A stretch of DNA of 64,000 nucleotides from Glycomyces harbinensis (GCF_900101745.1 NZ_FNAD01000014.1:62001-126000); one strand, 5' to 3'; numbered from the stretch's first letter, positions 49,194 to 58,719 are shown. Notes: generated from the letters alone by a model not told the origin. Translations and numbers: made by a program.

Positions 49194-50098
49194 GCCTTGC
49201 GACCGCGACCCCGCAGACCGAACGGCGGCAGCAGTCCGCCCGGCTCCGGCGCCGGGCCCGGACCGCCCGCGGCGGCAGGTCGATCCTGTTCCACCTCTTC
49301 GCACTCGCGGTGCTCGTGGTCATCCTCTACCCCGCGGTGTGGATGTTCATGAGCTCCTTCAAGCCCAGCAACGACATCATCGGCTCGGTGAGCCTCGTCC
49401 CGACCGACGGCGGGTTCCAGAACTACGCGAAGGCCCTCGAGGGCATCGGCGGCGTCTCGTTCTGGACCTTCGTGGTCAACTCGCTGATCCTGGCCGTCGG
49501 CTCGGTGGTCGGCATCCTGCTGTCGTGCTCGTTCGCGGCCTACGCGTTCGCGAGGGTCAAGTTCCGCGGGCGCAGCGTGTTCTTCGTGTGCATGATCGCC
49601 ACGATGCTGCTGCCGTTCCACGTCGTGATCATCCCGCAGTACATCGTGTTCAACAACCTCGGCATGATCAACACCTACTGGCCGCTGCTGCTGGGCAAGT
49701 TCCTGGCGACGGAGTCCTTCTTCGTGTTCCTCATGATCCAGTTCATCCGCGGCCTGCCGCGCGAACTCGACGAGGCGGCGGTCATCGACGGCGCCGGGCA
49801 CCCGCGGATCTTCTTCTCGATCATCCTCCCGCTCATGAAGCCCGCCCTGGTCACCAGCGCGATCTTCGCCTTCATCTGGTCGTGGAACGACTTCTTCGGA
49901 CCGCTGCTCTACCTCAAGGAGCCCAGCATGTACACCATGCCGCTCGCCTTGCGGCTGTACGTGGACCAGACGTCGACGAGCGACTACGGCGCGCAGATGG
50001 CGATGGCGATCCTGGCCCTGCTGCCGGTGCTGCTGTTCTTCTTCGCGTTCCAGCGCCAGCTCGTCGGCGGCGTCGCGACCCAGGGGCTGAAGGGATGA
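49190..50098 (+). CDS. CUT1-family sugar ABC permease, second subunit
   Basis: A 302-residue permease of the MalG type, basic N-terminus of 30 residues, then six helices. WMFMSSFKPSNDI follows the first helix and EAAVIDGAGHPRIFFSIIL is the EAA loop (about 195-215). The start overlaps the previous stop (ATGA) and its stop overlaps the DUF624-like start, so permease and small membrane protein are translated together. Confidence 0.92.
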   Translation: MSLATATPQTERRQQSARLRRRARTARGGRSILFHLFALAVLVVILYPAVWMFMSSFKPSNDIIGSVSLVPTDGGFQNYAKALEGIGGVSFWTFVVNSLILAVGSVVGILLSCSFAAYAFARVKFRGRSVFFVCMIATMLLPFHVVIIPQYIVFNNLGMINTYWPLLLGKFLATESFFVFLMIQFIRGLPRELDEAAVIDGAGHPRIFFSIILPLMKPALVTSAIFAFIWSWNDFFGPLLYLKEPSMYTMPLALRLYVDQTSTSDYGAQMAMAILALLPVLLFFFAFQRQLVGGVATQGLKG

Positions 50099-50730
50099 GC
50101 GCGCACGCGGACACCGCTCCCGACGAGGCGGAGCCGCGCCGGGCCCGAGGTCCCGAGCACCTGGTCCGGTTCGGCGGCGGGTCCCTCGCCCTGTTCGGCG
50201 AGATGATCGTGGTCGGACTGGTCGTCACCGCGGCGTCGCTGCCGCTGGTGACGGCCGTCCCCGCGATCGCGGCCGGGGTCCACCACCTCGACCGGCACGT
50301 CACGGACCGCGGCGACGGCCTCGGTGAATTCCTGTCCGCCGTCCGGCGGGCCGCGCGCGGCGGCCTGGCGGTCGGCGCCGCCACCGCGCTCGTCGTGGGC
50401 CTGCTCGGGCTCAACGTCGCACTCGGCGTGCAGGGCCTGGTGCCCGGGGGCGCGCCGCTGGCGGTCGTCAGCGCGGCCTTCGCGGTGGTCATCGCAGTGG
50501 TCGCGGTGCGCGCGGCCTCGCTGTGGGAGCCGTCGGCCCGCTGGCGCGAGCTGCTGCGCGAGGCCGCCCACCTGACCACCGCCGACCCCGCCGGCACGGC
50601 GTACATCCTGATCGGACTCGGCGTCGCCGCCGTCGTCTCCTGGATGTTCCTGCCGCTCATCGTCATCGCTCCGGGAATGCTCGCCGTCGCCATGCTCGCC
50701 GCGCGGCGGCGCGTCCTCTCCGACCAATAG
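50095..50730 (+). CDS. DUF624-like membrane protein of the second importer
   Basis: A 211-residue protein with five membrane helices, resembling the DUF624 family in topology and in the GEMIVVGLVVTAASLPLVTAVPAIAAGVHHLDRHV opening block, although sequence identity to the copy at 4351 is low. It overlaps the permease stop (ATGA), which shows close functional ties to the importer. It may help assembly or gating of the permease. The C-terminus is short and ends in a basic stretch ARRRVLSDQ. Confidence 0.7.
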   Translation: MSAHADTAPDEAEPRRARGPEHLVRFGGGSLALFGEMIVVGLVVTAASLPLVTAVPAIAAGVHHLDRHVTDRGDGLGEFLSAVRRAARGGLAVGAATALVVGLLGLNVALGVQGLVPGGAPLAVVSAAFAVVIAVVAVRAASLWEPSARWRELLREAAHLTTADPAGTAYILIGLGVAAVVSWMFLPLIVIAPGMLAVAMLAARRRVLSDQ

Positions 50731-50780
50731 ACCTCCAACGACAGCCGACCGATCCCCGAGCCCATCCCCGCATCGACAGC

Positions 50781-50788
50781 AAGCGCTT
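50781..50788. promoter_or_regulatory. AAGCGCTT palindrome ahead of the GH67 gene
   Basis: An eight-base perfect palindrome 18 bases before the ATG, with the central GCGC typical of LacI-family sites in actinobacteria. It differs from the TTCAACGTTGAA sites of the local LacI, so another regulator may act here. Short, so the evidence is weak. Confidence 0.35.
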
Positions 50789-50806
50789 ACTCAACGGGAG
50801 TCGACA

Positions 50807-53800
50807 ATGACGTCACCACACGGACCCGGCCGGCCGCACCTCTCGCGCCGCGGACTGCTCCAGACGGGAGCCATGACGGCGGGCGCGATCGCGTTCGCCG
50901 CGGCCGCATCCCCATGGGCGGCAACGGGAACCGCGCAAGCCCAAGAGGGCGCGGCGGACGACGGGCAGCTGTGGCTGCGCTATCGGCAGGTCACCGATCC
51001 GGACCGCCTCGACCGCTACCGCGACGCCTTCCAACGCGTCGCCGTGTTCGGGAGCGACCGGCTCCTCGACAACGCCGAAGCCGAAGCGCGCCGGGCCGTC
51101 ACCGGCCTCACGGGCGTCGAGCCGGCCGCCGGCTGGTCGGGCGAGACCGGCACGCTCGTGATCGGGACGATCGACGCGTCCCCGCACGTGCGGCAGGCGG
51201 TGAGCGCCGCCGACGCCGACGGCCTCGGCACCGAGGGCTTCGCGATCCGGGTGCAGCGCTCGGGCCGGGGCGTCAAGCGCGTCGTCGTGGCCGCGAACGC
51301 CCCGGCGGGGGTCCTCTACGGCGTGTTCCACCTGATCCGCCTGCTGCAGAACGGCACCGAACCGGAAGACCTCGACGCCACCGAGGTGCCGAGCACCGAG
51401 CTGCGGATGCTGAACCACTGGGACAACCTCGACGGGTCGATCGAGCGCGGCTACGCGGGCCGGTCGATCTTCGCGTGGGACGCGCTGCCCGAGGTCACCG
51501 AGCGCATGCGCGACTACGCGCGCACCACCGCCTCGATCGGCGTCAACGCCTCCGTGCTCAACAACGTCAACGCGGACGCGGCGTTCATCGACACCGCGAT
51601 GCTCCCGAAGCTCGCCGGACTGTGCGACATGCTCGCGTCCTGGGGGATCAGTCCCTGGCTCTCGGTCAACTACGCCAGCCCGATCCTCCTCACCGAGGAC
51701 TCGGACGACCCGATCACCACCGCCGACCCCGAGGACCCGCGGGTCCAGCAGTGGTGGCAGGGCAAGATCGCCGAGATCAAGGAAGCCCTCCCCGACCTCG
51801 GGGGCTTCCTGGTCAAGGCCAACTCCGAGGGCCGGCCCGGCCCGCTCGACTACGGCCGCACGCACGCGGACGGCGCCAACATGCTCGCGCGCGCGATCGC
51901 GCCGGACCTGATCGTCTGGCGCTCCTTCGTCCACGAGGACTTCGGCGACTGGGCGGAGTACCAGCACCGGGTCTTCGCGCCGCTCGACGGCGAGTTCGAC
52001 GACAACGTCATCGTGCAGACCAAGTACGGCCCGATCGACTTCCAAGTGCGCGAACCGGTCCACCCGCTCTTCGGCGCGCTCCAGAACACGAACCAGATGG
52101 TCGAACTCCAGATCACCCAGGAGTACACGGGCCAGGCCGGGCACGCCGTGTTCCTCGCTCCCATGTGGCGCGAGGTTCTCGACTTCACCACCGGCGGACC
52201 GGGAACCGGGCCCACCGTCGCCGAGATCACGGCCGCCGAGCGCGCCGGCCTCGCCGGCGTCAGCAACTTCGGCGACGCCGACGACTGGACCGGCTACCTG
52301 CTCGGCGCCGCGAACAGCTACGCCTTCGGACGGCTCTGCTGGTCGACCGGCGCCGAGCCCGCCGACCTCGCCGCCGAGTGGATCCGGATGACCTTCGGCC
52401 TCGGCCCCGACGAGGTCGACACGGTCGCGGGCATCCTGCTGGACTCGTGGCGGACCTATGAGGACTACACCTCCCCGCTCGGCATGGGCTACTTGAGCAA
52501 TCCCGGCGGATCGCACTTCGACCCCGACCCGGTCGGCACGATCACCCAGTCCCACCACAGCAACGGCTCGGGCACCGGCTTCGACCGCACCACGGCCACC
52601 GGCAGCGGCTTCACCGGCCTCTACCCCGAGGCCTGGACGGAGGTCTACGAGCACCTCGACACCGTCCCGGACGAGCTGCTGCTGTTCATGCACTGGGTCC
52701 CGTACGACCACCGCCTCACCTCGGGGTCCACCGTGATCCAGCACCTCTACGACACGCACTTCGCAGGCGTGGAACGGGTCCGCGAATTCGCGGAGGCCTG
52801 GCAGACCCTCGCGGGAGACGTCGACGAGGAGCGCCACGCCGAAGTCGCCGCGGCCTTCGCCGCTCAGATCGGCCACGCCACGACCTGGCGCGACGCGATC
52901 GTCTCGTTCTTCTTCGACCTCGGCCGCGTGCTCGACGACCACCGCTCGTGGACGCAGGTCGCGGTGCCGGGCGAACGGGTCCTCATCGGCGGCTGGGCCA
53001 ACCGCGTCGCCGTCGACCTCACCAACGCGAGCGCCGAAGACAAGGAGATCACCGCCGGACTCGTTCCCGCCGAAGGCCACTGGGGCGCCGCAGCCACCGT
53101 CGCGGTCGCCGCGCGCGAGACCGCGACGGCGCTCATCCCGGTGGAACCGCCCCTGAACGGCTGGGAGGGCCCGGCCGACATCGAACTGGAACCGGACGGG
53201 ACCGCCCTCGGGAACCGGGGCGTGCGCTTCCTCGTCGCCCCCGCCGGACAGCGCTGCCACCTGGCACTGGACGCCGGCACCGACGGTTCGCCGGTGCAGC
53301 CCGGATACCGCCCGCTCACCCCTGGCACGTCCTGGTCGCAGGAACGGGGCTACGGCTGGGTCTCGGGCCCGACCCCCAACGGGCGCGACCGCAACCTCCT
53401 CGAACCGCTCACCGCCGACCTGGTCGGCCACGCGAACGCCTGCACCCTGCGCATCGCCGTCCCCGCAGGACGGCACACCGCCCGGCTGCTCGTCGGCGAC
53501 CGCGGCGCCCGATGCCGGCCGTTCACCATCGCGCTCAACGGCACCGAGGTCGCCCGCACGCCCGAACTCGCCTCCGGGTCCTTCGCCTGGGTCGACGTGG
53601 AACTCGACGGCGGCGACGCCTTCGCGGACCTGGAACTGGACGGCATCGACGACTGGTGGAAGCTGGCCGCGCTCGTCATCCCCGACCCGGACGCGCCGAT
53701 GCCGCCCGTGCGGGTCCACGCGGCGAGCGCCGAACCGGTCTGGTGGACGGGCGGCACGCACGAGGTCGCCCTCACCGTCGCGAACGACGGCGACGCCGCC

Positions 53801-54469
53801 GACGTCACGGTCGCGGTGACCGTCCCCGAAGGCTGGGAGAGCGACCCGGTGACCGTCACCCTCGCCGCCGGGTCCGAACAGGACGTGGCGGTGCCGGTGA
53901 CCGCAGGACCGTCGCCGAGCATCGAGCGCCTCGCGGTCGCCGTGCACGCGAACGGCGTCGAGATCGAGACCGGCAGGCTCGTGGAGGTCGTGACCGCGCC
54001 CGATCCGGCCCGTGCCGCGCTCGCCCTCGACGCCGGGCCCGACGCGGAGTCCGTGCTCCCCGGATACCGGGCGCTCACCCCGGAGAGCGAGTGGGACGCC
54101 GAAGCCGGCTACGGCTGGAGCGGGGAGCGGCCCGGCGCGCGGGACCGGCGCAACACCGACGTGCTGCGCCGCGACCTCGTCGTCGCGACGAGCGAACGCA
54201 CTCTCGACGTCGCGATTCCGGCAGGCGCGCAACGCGTCTGGATCCTCACCGGCGACCCCCTCACCGACTCGGCGGTCACCGTCGTGTCGGAGGGCGGGAC
54301 CGAGCTGGGCCGCTCGGGCCCGGCGACGCTGCCGGCGCGGGCGATGACCTGGTTCTCGTTCGCGGTCGACGGCGGCGCTAGCGGCCGCACCGCGTCCCTG
54401 TCGCTCACCGGGAGCGGCCTCAACAAGATGTGGCGGATCGCCGCGCTCGCCGTCGTCGATCCGCAGTGA
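50807..54469 (+). CDS. aguA: Tat-exported GH67 alpha-glucuronidase with large C-terminal extension
   Basis: A 1220-residue protein. SRRGLLQ at residues 13-19, followed by a hydrophobic helix, is a Tat signal. Residues 50-730 match GH67: the KANSEG block gives general acid Glu341, and Asp411 (GPIDFQ) with Glu439 (TQEYTG) forms the base pair at the same 28-residue spacing as in Cellvibrio GlcA67A. GH67 releases 4-O-methyl-glucuronate from the ends of xylo-oligosaccharides. The extra 490 residues hold two copies of a beta domain (about 815-965 and 1065-1220; PGYRxLTP, GYGWxSG/SGER, xLTxDLV) with a NEW3-like sandwich between them. Family members are usually about 700 residues and often intracellular. 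Confidence 0.88.
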   Translation: MTSPHGPGRPHLSRRGLLQTGAMTAGAIAFAAAASPWAATGTAQAQEGAADDGQLWLRYRQVTDPDRLDRYRDAFQRVAVFGSDRLLDNAEAEARRAVTGLTGVEPAAGWSGETGTLVIGTIDASPHVRQAVSAADADGLGTEGFAIRVQRSGRGVKRVVVAANAPAGVLYGVFHLIRLLQNGTEPEDLDATEVPSTELRMLNHWDNLDGSIERGYAGRSIFAWDALPEVTERMRDYARTTASIGVNASVLNNVNADAAFIDTAMLPKLAGLCDMLASWGISPWLSVNYASPILLTEDSDDPITTADPEDPRVQQWWQGKIAEIKEALPDLGGFLVKANSEGRPGPLDYGRTHADGANMLARAIAPDLIVWRSFVHEDFGDWAEYQHRVFAPLDGEFDDNVIVQTKYGPIDFQVREPVHPLFGALQNTNQMVELQITQEYTGQAGHAVFLAPMWREVLDFTTGGPGTGPTVAEITAAERAGLAGVSNFGDADDWTGYLLGAANSYAFGRLCWSTGAEPADLAAEWIRMTFGLGPDEVDTVAGILLDSWRTYEDYTSPLGMGYLSNPGGSHFDPDPVGTITQSHHSNGSGTGFDRTTATGSGFTGLYPEAWTEVYEHLDTVPDELLLFMHWVPYDHRLTSGSTVIQHLYDTHFAGVERVREFAEAWQTLAGDVDEERHAEVAAAFAAQIGHATTWRDAIVSFFFDLGRVLDDHRSWTQVAVPGERVLIGGWANRVAVDLTNASAEDKEITAGLVPAEGHWGAAATVAVAARETATALIPVEPPLNGWEGPADIELEPDGTALGNRGVRFLVAPAGQRCHLALDAGTDGSPVQPGYRPLTPGTSWSQERGYGWVSGPTPNGRDRNLLEPLTADLVGHANACTLRIAVPAGRHTARLLVGDRGARCRPFTIALNGTEVARTPELASGSFAWVDVELDGGDAFADLELDGIDDWWKLAALVIPDPDAPMPPVRVHAASAEPVWWTGGTHEVALTVANDGDAADVTVAVTVPEGWESDPVTVTLAAGSEQDVAVPVTAGPSPSIERLAVAVHANGVEIETGRLVEVVTAPDPARAALALDAGPDAESVLPGYRALTPESEWDAEAGYGWSGERPGARDRRNTDVLRRDLVVATSERTLDVAIPAGAQRVWILTGDPLTDSAVTVVSEGGTELGRSGPATLPARAMTWFSFAVDGGASGRTASLSLTGSGLNKMWRIAALAVVDPQ

Positions 54470-54495
54470 GTTCAGCCGAAGAGAGGAACACCCCC

Positions 54496-56751
54496 ATGCT
54501 GAGAAAGAAGCTGGCGGCCGTGACCGCGGCCGTCCTCGGTGTGCTCGCGATCGGACCCCCGGTCGCGGCCGACCCCGGCGACGAGCCGGGCACCTACGCG
54601 AACCACATCATGGACGACCTGGCGGACGCCTTCTCGGACCCGTCGATCATCCAGGGCAAGGACGGCTACTGGTACGCGTACGCGACCCAGACCAGCCTGC
54701 GCAAGGACAACCGCGGCGGGGAGTGGGACGACCAGTACTTCATGCCGATCATGCGGTCGGCGGACCTGGTCGACTGGGAGTACGTCGGCGAGGTCTTCAG
54801 CCGTGACAACCACCCGCATTGGCGCGACTTCGACAAGACCTACTACTGGGCGCCCGACGTGCGGTACATGAACGGCCGGTACTACCTCTACTACGCCGCC
54901 GCGGGCGGCGGCGGGCCGCGGAACCAGATCGGGCTCGCGACGGCGCCGACCCCGGCCGGCCCGTGGACCGACATCGGCCAGCCGGTGATCGCCGAGGACG
55001 ACGGCGCCAACCAGATCGACCCGGCCGTGTTCGTGGACGACGACGGCTCGAAGTACCTGTACTACGGCTCGTTCAAGAACGCGGGCGTGCGCGCGGTCGA
55101 GCTGAACGCCGAGGGCACCGCGCCCGTCGGCGAATCCGTGCAGGTCGTCGGCGCCCGCCAGGGCGAGGCGCCCTACGTGGTCGAACGGGAGGGCTGGTAC
55201 TACCTGTTCTACTCCGGGCTCGGCTGCTGCGAGCGCGAGAAGGGCGGCTACCCCGTCTTCGTCGGCCGCTCCGAGAGCCCGCTGGGCCCGTTCACCGACG
55301 CCGAGGGCGACTCACTGACCGGGCTCTACCCCGGCGGCACGATCGTCAACTCCCCGAACGGGAACCGGTGGGTGGCCTCCGGCCACTCCGCGAACGTCGT
55401 CGACCACTCGGGCCAGGACTGGATCCTCGTCAACGGCTTCGACCGCTTCGAGGAGGACCTGACCTGGGGCGGGCGGCCCACCCTGATGGACCGCCTCGAC
55501 TGGGTCGACGGCTGGCCGACGGTCAACGCCGGGGCCTGGTCCAGCGACGGTCCGCAGACGGCGCCGGTCGGGACCTGGGACGCCGGCAGCCGGTTCGAGG
55601 ACGGGCTGGCCGGGTTCGACACCGCCGGGCCCGGACGCTGGAAGACCGGCGAGGACGACCTGTCCGGAGGCTACGCGCGCAGTGCCGCGAACTCGCCGAA
55701 CCCGTCGTTCCTGCTCCCCGAAGCGCCGCTTTCGGGCGACGTCCGGCTGGAGTCGGACGTGCGGGTGACCGACGACCGCGGCCGAGCGGGACTCGTACTG
55801 GCCTACCAGGACTCACGCAACAACGCGGTCGCCTGGATCGACGCCGACGGGCTGCTCAGCGTGGAGGTGAAACGCCACGGCCGGGTCACCGACCGCGTGC
55901 AGGCGCAGGTCCACGACGGCGCCGACCCGTCCACCTGGCACGCGCTGACCGCGGAGATCGCCTCCGGTACCGCGCACGTCGAACTCAGCGCCGCGCTGCT
56001 GGGGATGCCGCTCGCCGAGGTCGACGTCGCAGTGCCGGACGACTGGGCCCGCGGGGGCGCGGCGTCCACGCGCGGCGCCGCCGAGATCGACAACCTCGGC
56101 GCGACCGCGCTGTACGAGCCGGTCACCGAGCGCGTCGCCGACCCCGAGGTCGGCGACCTCATCGCCGATTACAGCGAGGAGTTCGACGACGCCGAACTCG
56201 CCGGCTGGGACTGGTTCGGCGCGGCCGACGGGCAGGTCGAGGACGGCTCCTACGTCTGGCCGACCCAGGACGCGGACCTCAGCGGCAAGGGCACCATGGC
56301 GTCGGCGCTCCTGCGCGACGCGCCCGAAGGGACCTACACCGTCGAGACCAAGCTCCACCTGCCGATCTCCGAGGACCCGGCGGTCGACGAATCCCAACGG
56401 CCGCAAGCGGGCCTCGTCGCGTTCCAGAGCCCGGAGGACTCGATCCACCTCGCGCCGGTGCGCAACGGCCCCTCCGGCCAGGTCCTGCTGTGGATCGGCC
56501 GCGACCGCATCCCGTGGCCCGAGATGCAGGTCGGCACGGCGGCCGACGAGATGTGGCTGCGGCTGCGGCACACCGTTGACCCGGACACCGGCGAGCACCT
56601 GTTCCAGGCCGCCACGAGCCGGGACGGCGAGCACTACGTCTGGGGCGGCGTCTGGCAGCTGCCCGAAGGGGTCGACCCGCAGATCGGGCTGGTCTCGATG
56701 GCGGGCGAGGGCCTGACGGCCACGTTCGAGTACGTGCGCTTCTACGAGTGA
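54496..56751 (+). CDS. Secreted GH43 glycosidase (xylosidase/arabinanase type)
   Basis: A 751-residue enzyme with a Sec signal peptide cleaved near VAA-D (residues 23-26). The five-blade propeller holds the GH43 triad: base Asp48 (FSDPSIIQ), Asp175 (QIDPAVF) and acid Glu224 (GEAPYVV). Residues 360-530 form a laminin-G-like beta-sandwich, and residues 555-750 a second sandwich (DYSEEFDD onward), both likely to bind polysaccharide. It would remove arabinose or xylose from xylan outside the cell. ATG 54496 follows AGAGGAA. It lies 26 bases after GH67, and the strong terminator at 56758 ends the transcript. Confidence 0.85.
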   Translation: MLRKKLAAVTAAVLGVLAIGPPVAADPGDEPGTYANHIMDDLADAFSDPSIIQGKDGYWYAYATQTSLRKDNRGGEWDDQYFMPIMRSADLVDWEYVGEVFSRDNHPHWRDFDKTYYWAPDVRYMNGRYYLYYAAAGGGGPRNQIGLATAPTPAGPWTDIGQPVIAEDDGANQIDPAVFVDDDGSKYLYYGSFKNAGVRAVELNAEGTAPVGESVQVVGARQGEAPYVVEREGWYYLFYSGLGCCEREKGGYPVFVGRSESPLGPFTDAEGDSLTGLYPGGTIVNSPNGNRWVASGHSANVVDHSGQDWILVNGFDRFEEDLTWGGRPTLMDRLDWVDGWPTVNAGAWSSDGPQTAPVGTWDAGSRFEDGLAGFDTAGPGRWKTGEDDLSGGYARSAANSPNPSFLLPEAPLSGDVRLESDVRVTDDRGRAGLVLAYQDSRNNAVAWIDADGLLSVEVKRHGRVTDRVQAQVHDGADPSTWHALTAEIASGTAHVELSAALLGMPLAEVDVAVPDDWARGGAASTRGAAEIDNLGATALYEPVTERVADPEVGDLIADYSEEFDDAELAGWDWFGAADGQVEDGSYVWPTQDADLSGKGTMASALLRDAPEGTYTVETKLHLPISEDPAVDESQRPQAGLVAFQSPEDSIHLAPVRNGPSGQVLLWIGRDRIPWPEMQVGTAADEMWLRLRHTVDPDTGEHLFQAATSRDGEHYVWGGVWQLPEGVDPQIGLVSMAGEGLTATFEYVRFYE

Positions 56752-56757
56752 GACGAC

Positions 56758-56797
56758 GTCGGGGGCGGGCGGAGCGCAGGCTCCTCCCGCCCCCGAC
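56758..56797 (+). terminator. Strong double-stem terminator after GH43
   Basis: GTCGGGGGCGGG pairs with CCCGCCCCCGAC; inside, GGAGC-GCAG-GCTCC forms the loop-closing stem. In total 17 base pairs with a single mismatch, starting six bases after the stop codon. Confidence 0.85.
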
Positions 56798-56806
56798 GCG
56801 TCCCCT

Positions 56807-56819
56807 CCGAAAGTTTCGG
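56807..56819. promoter_or_regulatory. Upstream CGAAAGTTTCG operator of the xylan operon
   Basis: CCGAAA-G-TTTCGG, perfect palindrome. It resembles the CGAAAnTTTCG element described upstream of streptomycete xylanase and bxl genes (recalled from the literature, not checked here). Centre 87 bases upstream of the -35 element. Confidence 0.68.
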
Positions 56820-56899
56820 CCTCACATTCGGCCTTGCCCGAATTGCGCGCAACCTCCCTGGTCACATCGCCCGCCGTGGGAATCGCATTCAGAGATTTA

Positions 56900-56928
56900 T
56901 TGACATCCCCGTCTGGCGTAACTAAGCT
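56900..56928 (+). promoter_or_regulatory. Promoter of the xylo-oligosaccharide operon
   Basis: TTGACA (56900-56905), 17-base spacer, TAAGCT (56923-56928), in an AT-rich window. The -35 is a perfect consensus. It serves five genes from 57040 to 63824. Confidence 0.75.
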
Positions 56929-56950
56929 CTGGAAATTATCGGTAATGATC

Positions 56951-56962
56951 CCGAAAGTTTCG
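56951..56962. promoter_or_regulatory. Downstream CGAAAGTTTCG operator of the xylan operon
   Basis: CCGAAAGTTTCG lies 22 bases after the -10 element, on the initial transcribed region, with the same core as the site 144 bases upstream. A repressor bound to both could loop the promoter. Confidence 0.68.
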
Positions 56963-57039
56963 ACCGGCCGGTCGGTGTGATCGTGCGCCTCAACAACGCC
57001 CGATCCGGCCGAACCAGGCCATCTCAAGGAGGAGAACCC

Positions 57040-58719
57040 ATGGCAAGTGTGTTCGAGCGGACGCCCATGCGAGCGACGCGTCGCGGAGTCATCGGCATGT
57101 CGATCGCGGCGTCCAGCGCCCTCGCGCTCGCGGCGTGCAGCGACGACGGCGGCGAGGAGGTGGACATCGACGCGCAGTCGAAGGGCGCGATGGAGGACTT
57201 CTCGGCCGACATGCAGTTCACCGCGAGCGAGGCGTTCACCCTGCCGGTGCTGTGGACGGAATGGCCCGACCTTCCGATCACCGACTCCTGGCAGTTCTTC
57301 ACCGAGATCGAGAAGCGCACGAAGGTGAAGATGGAGGTCACCACGATTCCCTTCAGCGACGCGGTGGAGAAGCGCAGCCTCCTGCTCAGCGCGGGCGACG
57401 CCCCCACGGTCATCCCGCTGGTCTACACGGGCGAAGAGGACTCGTTCGTCTCCTCGGGCGCGATCCTCCCGATCAGCGACTACGTCGAGCACATGCCGCA
57501 CTTCCAGAAGTACGTGGAGGAGTGGGACCTCTCGGGCATGATCGACCTCCTGAAGCAGGCCGACGGCAAGTACTACATGCTGCCCGGCCTCCAGGAGGTG
57601 TCGGTCCCCGTCTTCACGCTGGTCATCCGCAAGGACGTCTTCGAGACCGTCGGCGGCGGCATCCCCGAGACCTGGGACGAGATGCGCGAAGCCCTCGTCA
57701 AGATCAAGGCCGAGTACCCCGACTCCATGCCCCTCGCCGACGGCTTCGAGGCCTGGTCGCTGCTCAACTACGCCGCCCACGCCTTCGGCGCGCAGGCCGG
57801 CTGGGGCTTCGGCGACGGCATGATGGACGACGGCTCCGGCAAGCTCCAGTACACCGCGGTGTCCGAGGGCTACAAGCAGATGGTCGAGTACTTCCGCGGC
57901 CTCGTGGCCGACGGCCTCCTCGACACCGAGTCCCTCACCGCCGCGAACGACGGCAGCGGCGGCGGCAGCGTCGCGGAGAAGTTCGCCAACGAGCTGGTCT
58001 TCGCCGCGTCCGGCTCCAGCGGCACGGCGATCGAGTTCGCGCAGGCCCTGAACGAGACGGTCGGCGAGGGCAACTACGAGGTCCTCCAGATCGCCCCGCC
58101 CGGCGGCCCGGCCGGCCAGGTGTGCGAGCCGCGCAACTTCTGGAACGGCTTCATGCTCAACGCCGAGATCGCGGAGTCCGAGAACTTCCTCGCCACCCTC
58201 CAGTTCCTCGACTGGCTCTACTACAACCCCGAAGCGCGCGAACTGATCCGCTGGGGCATCCTCGACGAGACCTACACCAAGGACGCCGACGGCAAGATCA
58301 CCCTCAAGCCGGAGTACTCCCTCAACGCCTACAACATCAACCCCGGCGCGGCGACGGACATCCAGGCGGACCTCGGCTGGTCGAACTCCGTGTTCGCCGA
58401 CTCCACCGAGTCGCGCGCGCTCAAGGAGTCCTACAACACGCCGACGTTCGTCGAGTACGTCGACTCCGTGCTCGCCTCGCGCACCCCGCGCGACCCCAAC
58501 CCGCCCGCCCCCCTCGAAGAGATGGAACTCGAGCAGGCCTCGCTCCTTGCCACGCCCATCAAGGACACCGTCGACACGAACACGCTGCGGTTCATCATGG
58601 GCGACCGCGACATCGCCGAATGGGACGACTACGTCGCCGAGCTCGAGGCGCAGGGCCTCCAGCAGTACGTCGACCTCATCAACACCGCCCGCGACCGATT
58701 CGAGGAGGAGAACTCCTGA
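57040..58719 (+). CDS. Xylo-oligosaccharide ABC transporter binding lipoprotein (LplA type, Tat-like signal)
   Basis: A 559-residue lipoprotein. RATRRGVIG (residues 11-19) gives a twin-arginine motif and LAAC the lipobox with Cys33, so it may be a Tat lipoprotein. The mature domain is a large family-1 binding protein like the one at 5089. Aromatic residues such as WTEWPDLP and LQEVSVPVF in the predicted cleft fit sugar stacking. AAGGAGGAG precedes the ATG. It is the first gene of an operon ending in beta-xylosidase, so xylo-oligosaccharides are the expected ligand. Confidence 0.88.
   Translation: MASVFERTPMRATRRGVIGMSIAASSALALAACSDDGGEEVDIDAQSKGAMEDFSADMQFTASEAFTLPVLWTEWPDLPITDSWQFFTEIEKRTKVKMEVTTIPFSDAVEKRSLLLSAGDAPTVIPLVYTGEEDSFVSSGAILPISDYVEHMPHFQKYVEEWDLSGMIDLLKQADGKYYMLPGLQEVSVPVFTLVIRKDVFETVGGGIPETWDEMREALVKIKAEYPDSMPLADGFEAWSLLNYAAHAFGAQAGWGFGDGMMDDGSGKLQYTAVSEGYKQMVEYFRGLVADGLLDTESLTAANDGSGGGSVAEKFANELVFAASGSSGTAIEFAQALNETVGEGNYEVLQIAPPGGPAGQVCEPRNFWNGFMLNAEIAESENFLATLQFLDWLYYNPEARELIRWGILDETYTKDADGKITLKPEYSLNAYNINPGAATDIQADLGWSNSVFADSTESRALKESYNTPTFVEYVDSVLASRTPRDPNPPAPLEEMELEQASLLATPIKDTVDTNTLRFIMGDRDIAEWDDYVAELEAQGLQQYVDLINTARDRFEEENS

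Noticed and set aside
50813..54232. Very long antisense reading frame (1139 residues) opposite the GH67 gene; similar long ones opposite 4693-6759, 12640-15159 and 23447-25675
   Set aside because: They mirror the GC-rich third positions of real genes. Their composition (Arg, Gly, Val, Asp, His) is not protein-like, and there are no motifs or ribosome sites. Only the first part of the 23447-25675 frame on the minus strand is a real ArsR gene.
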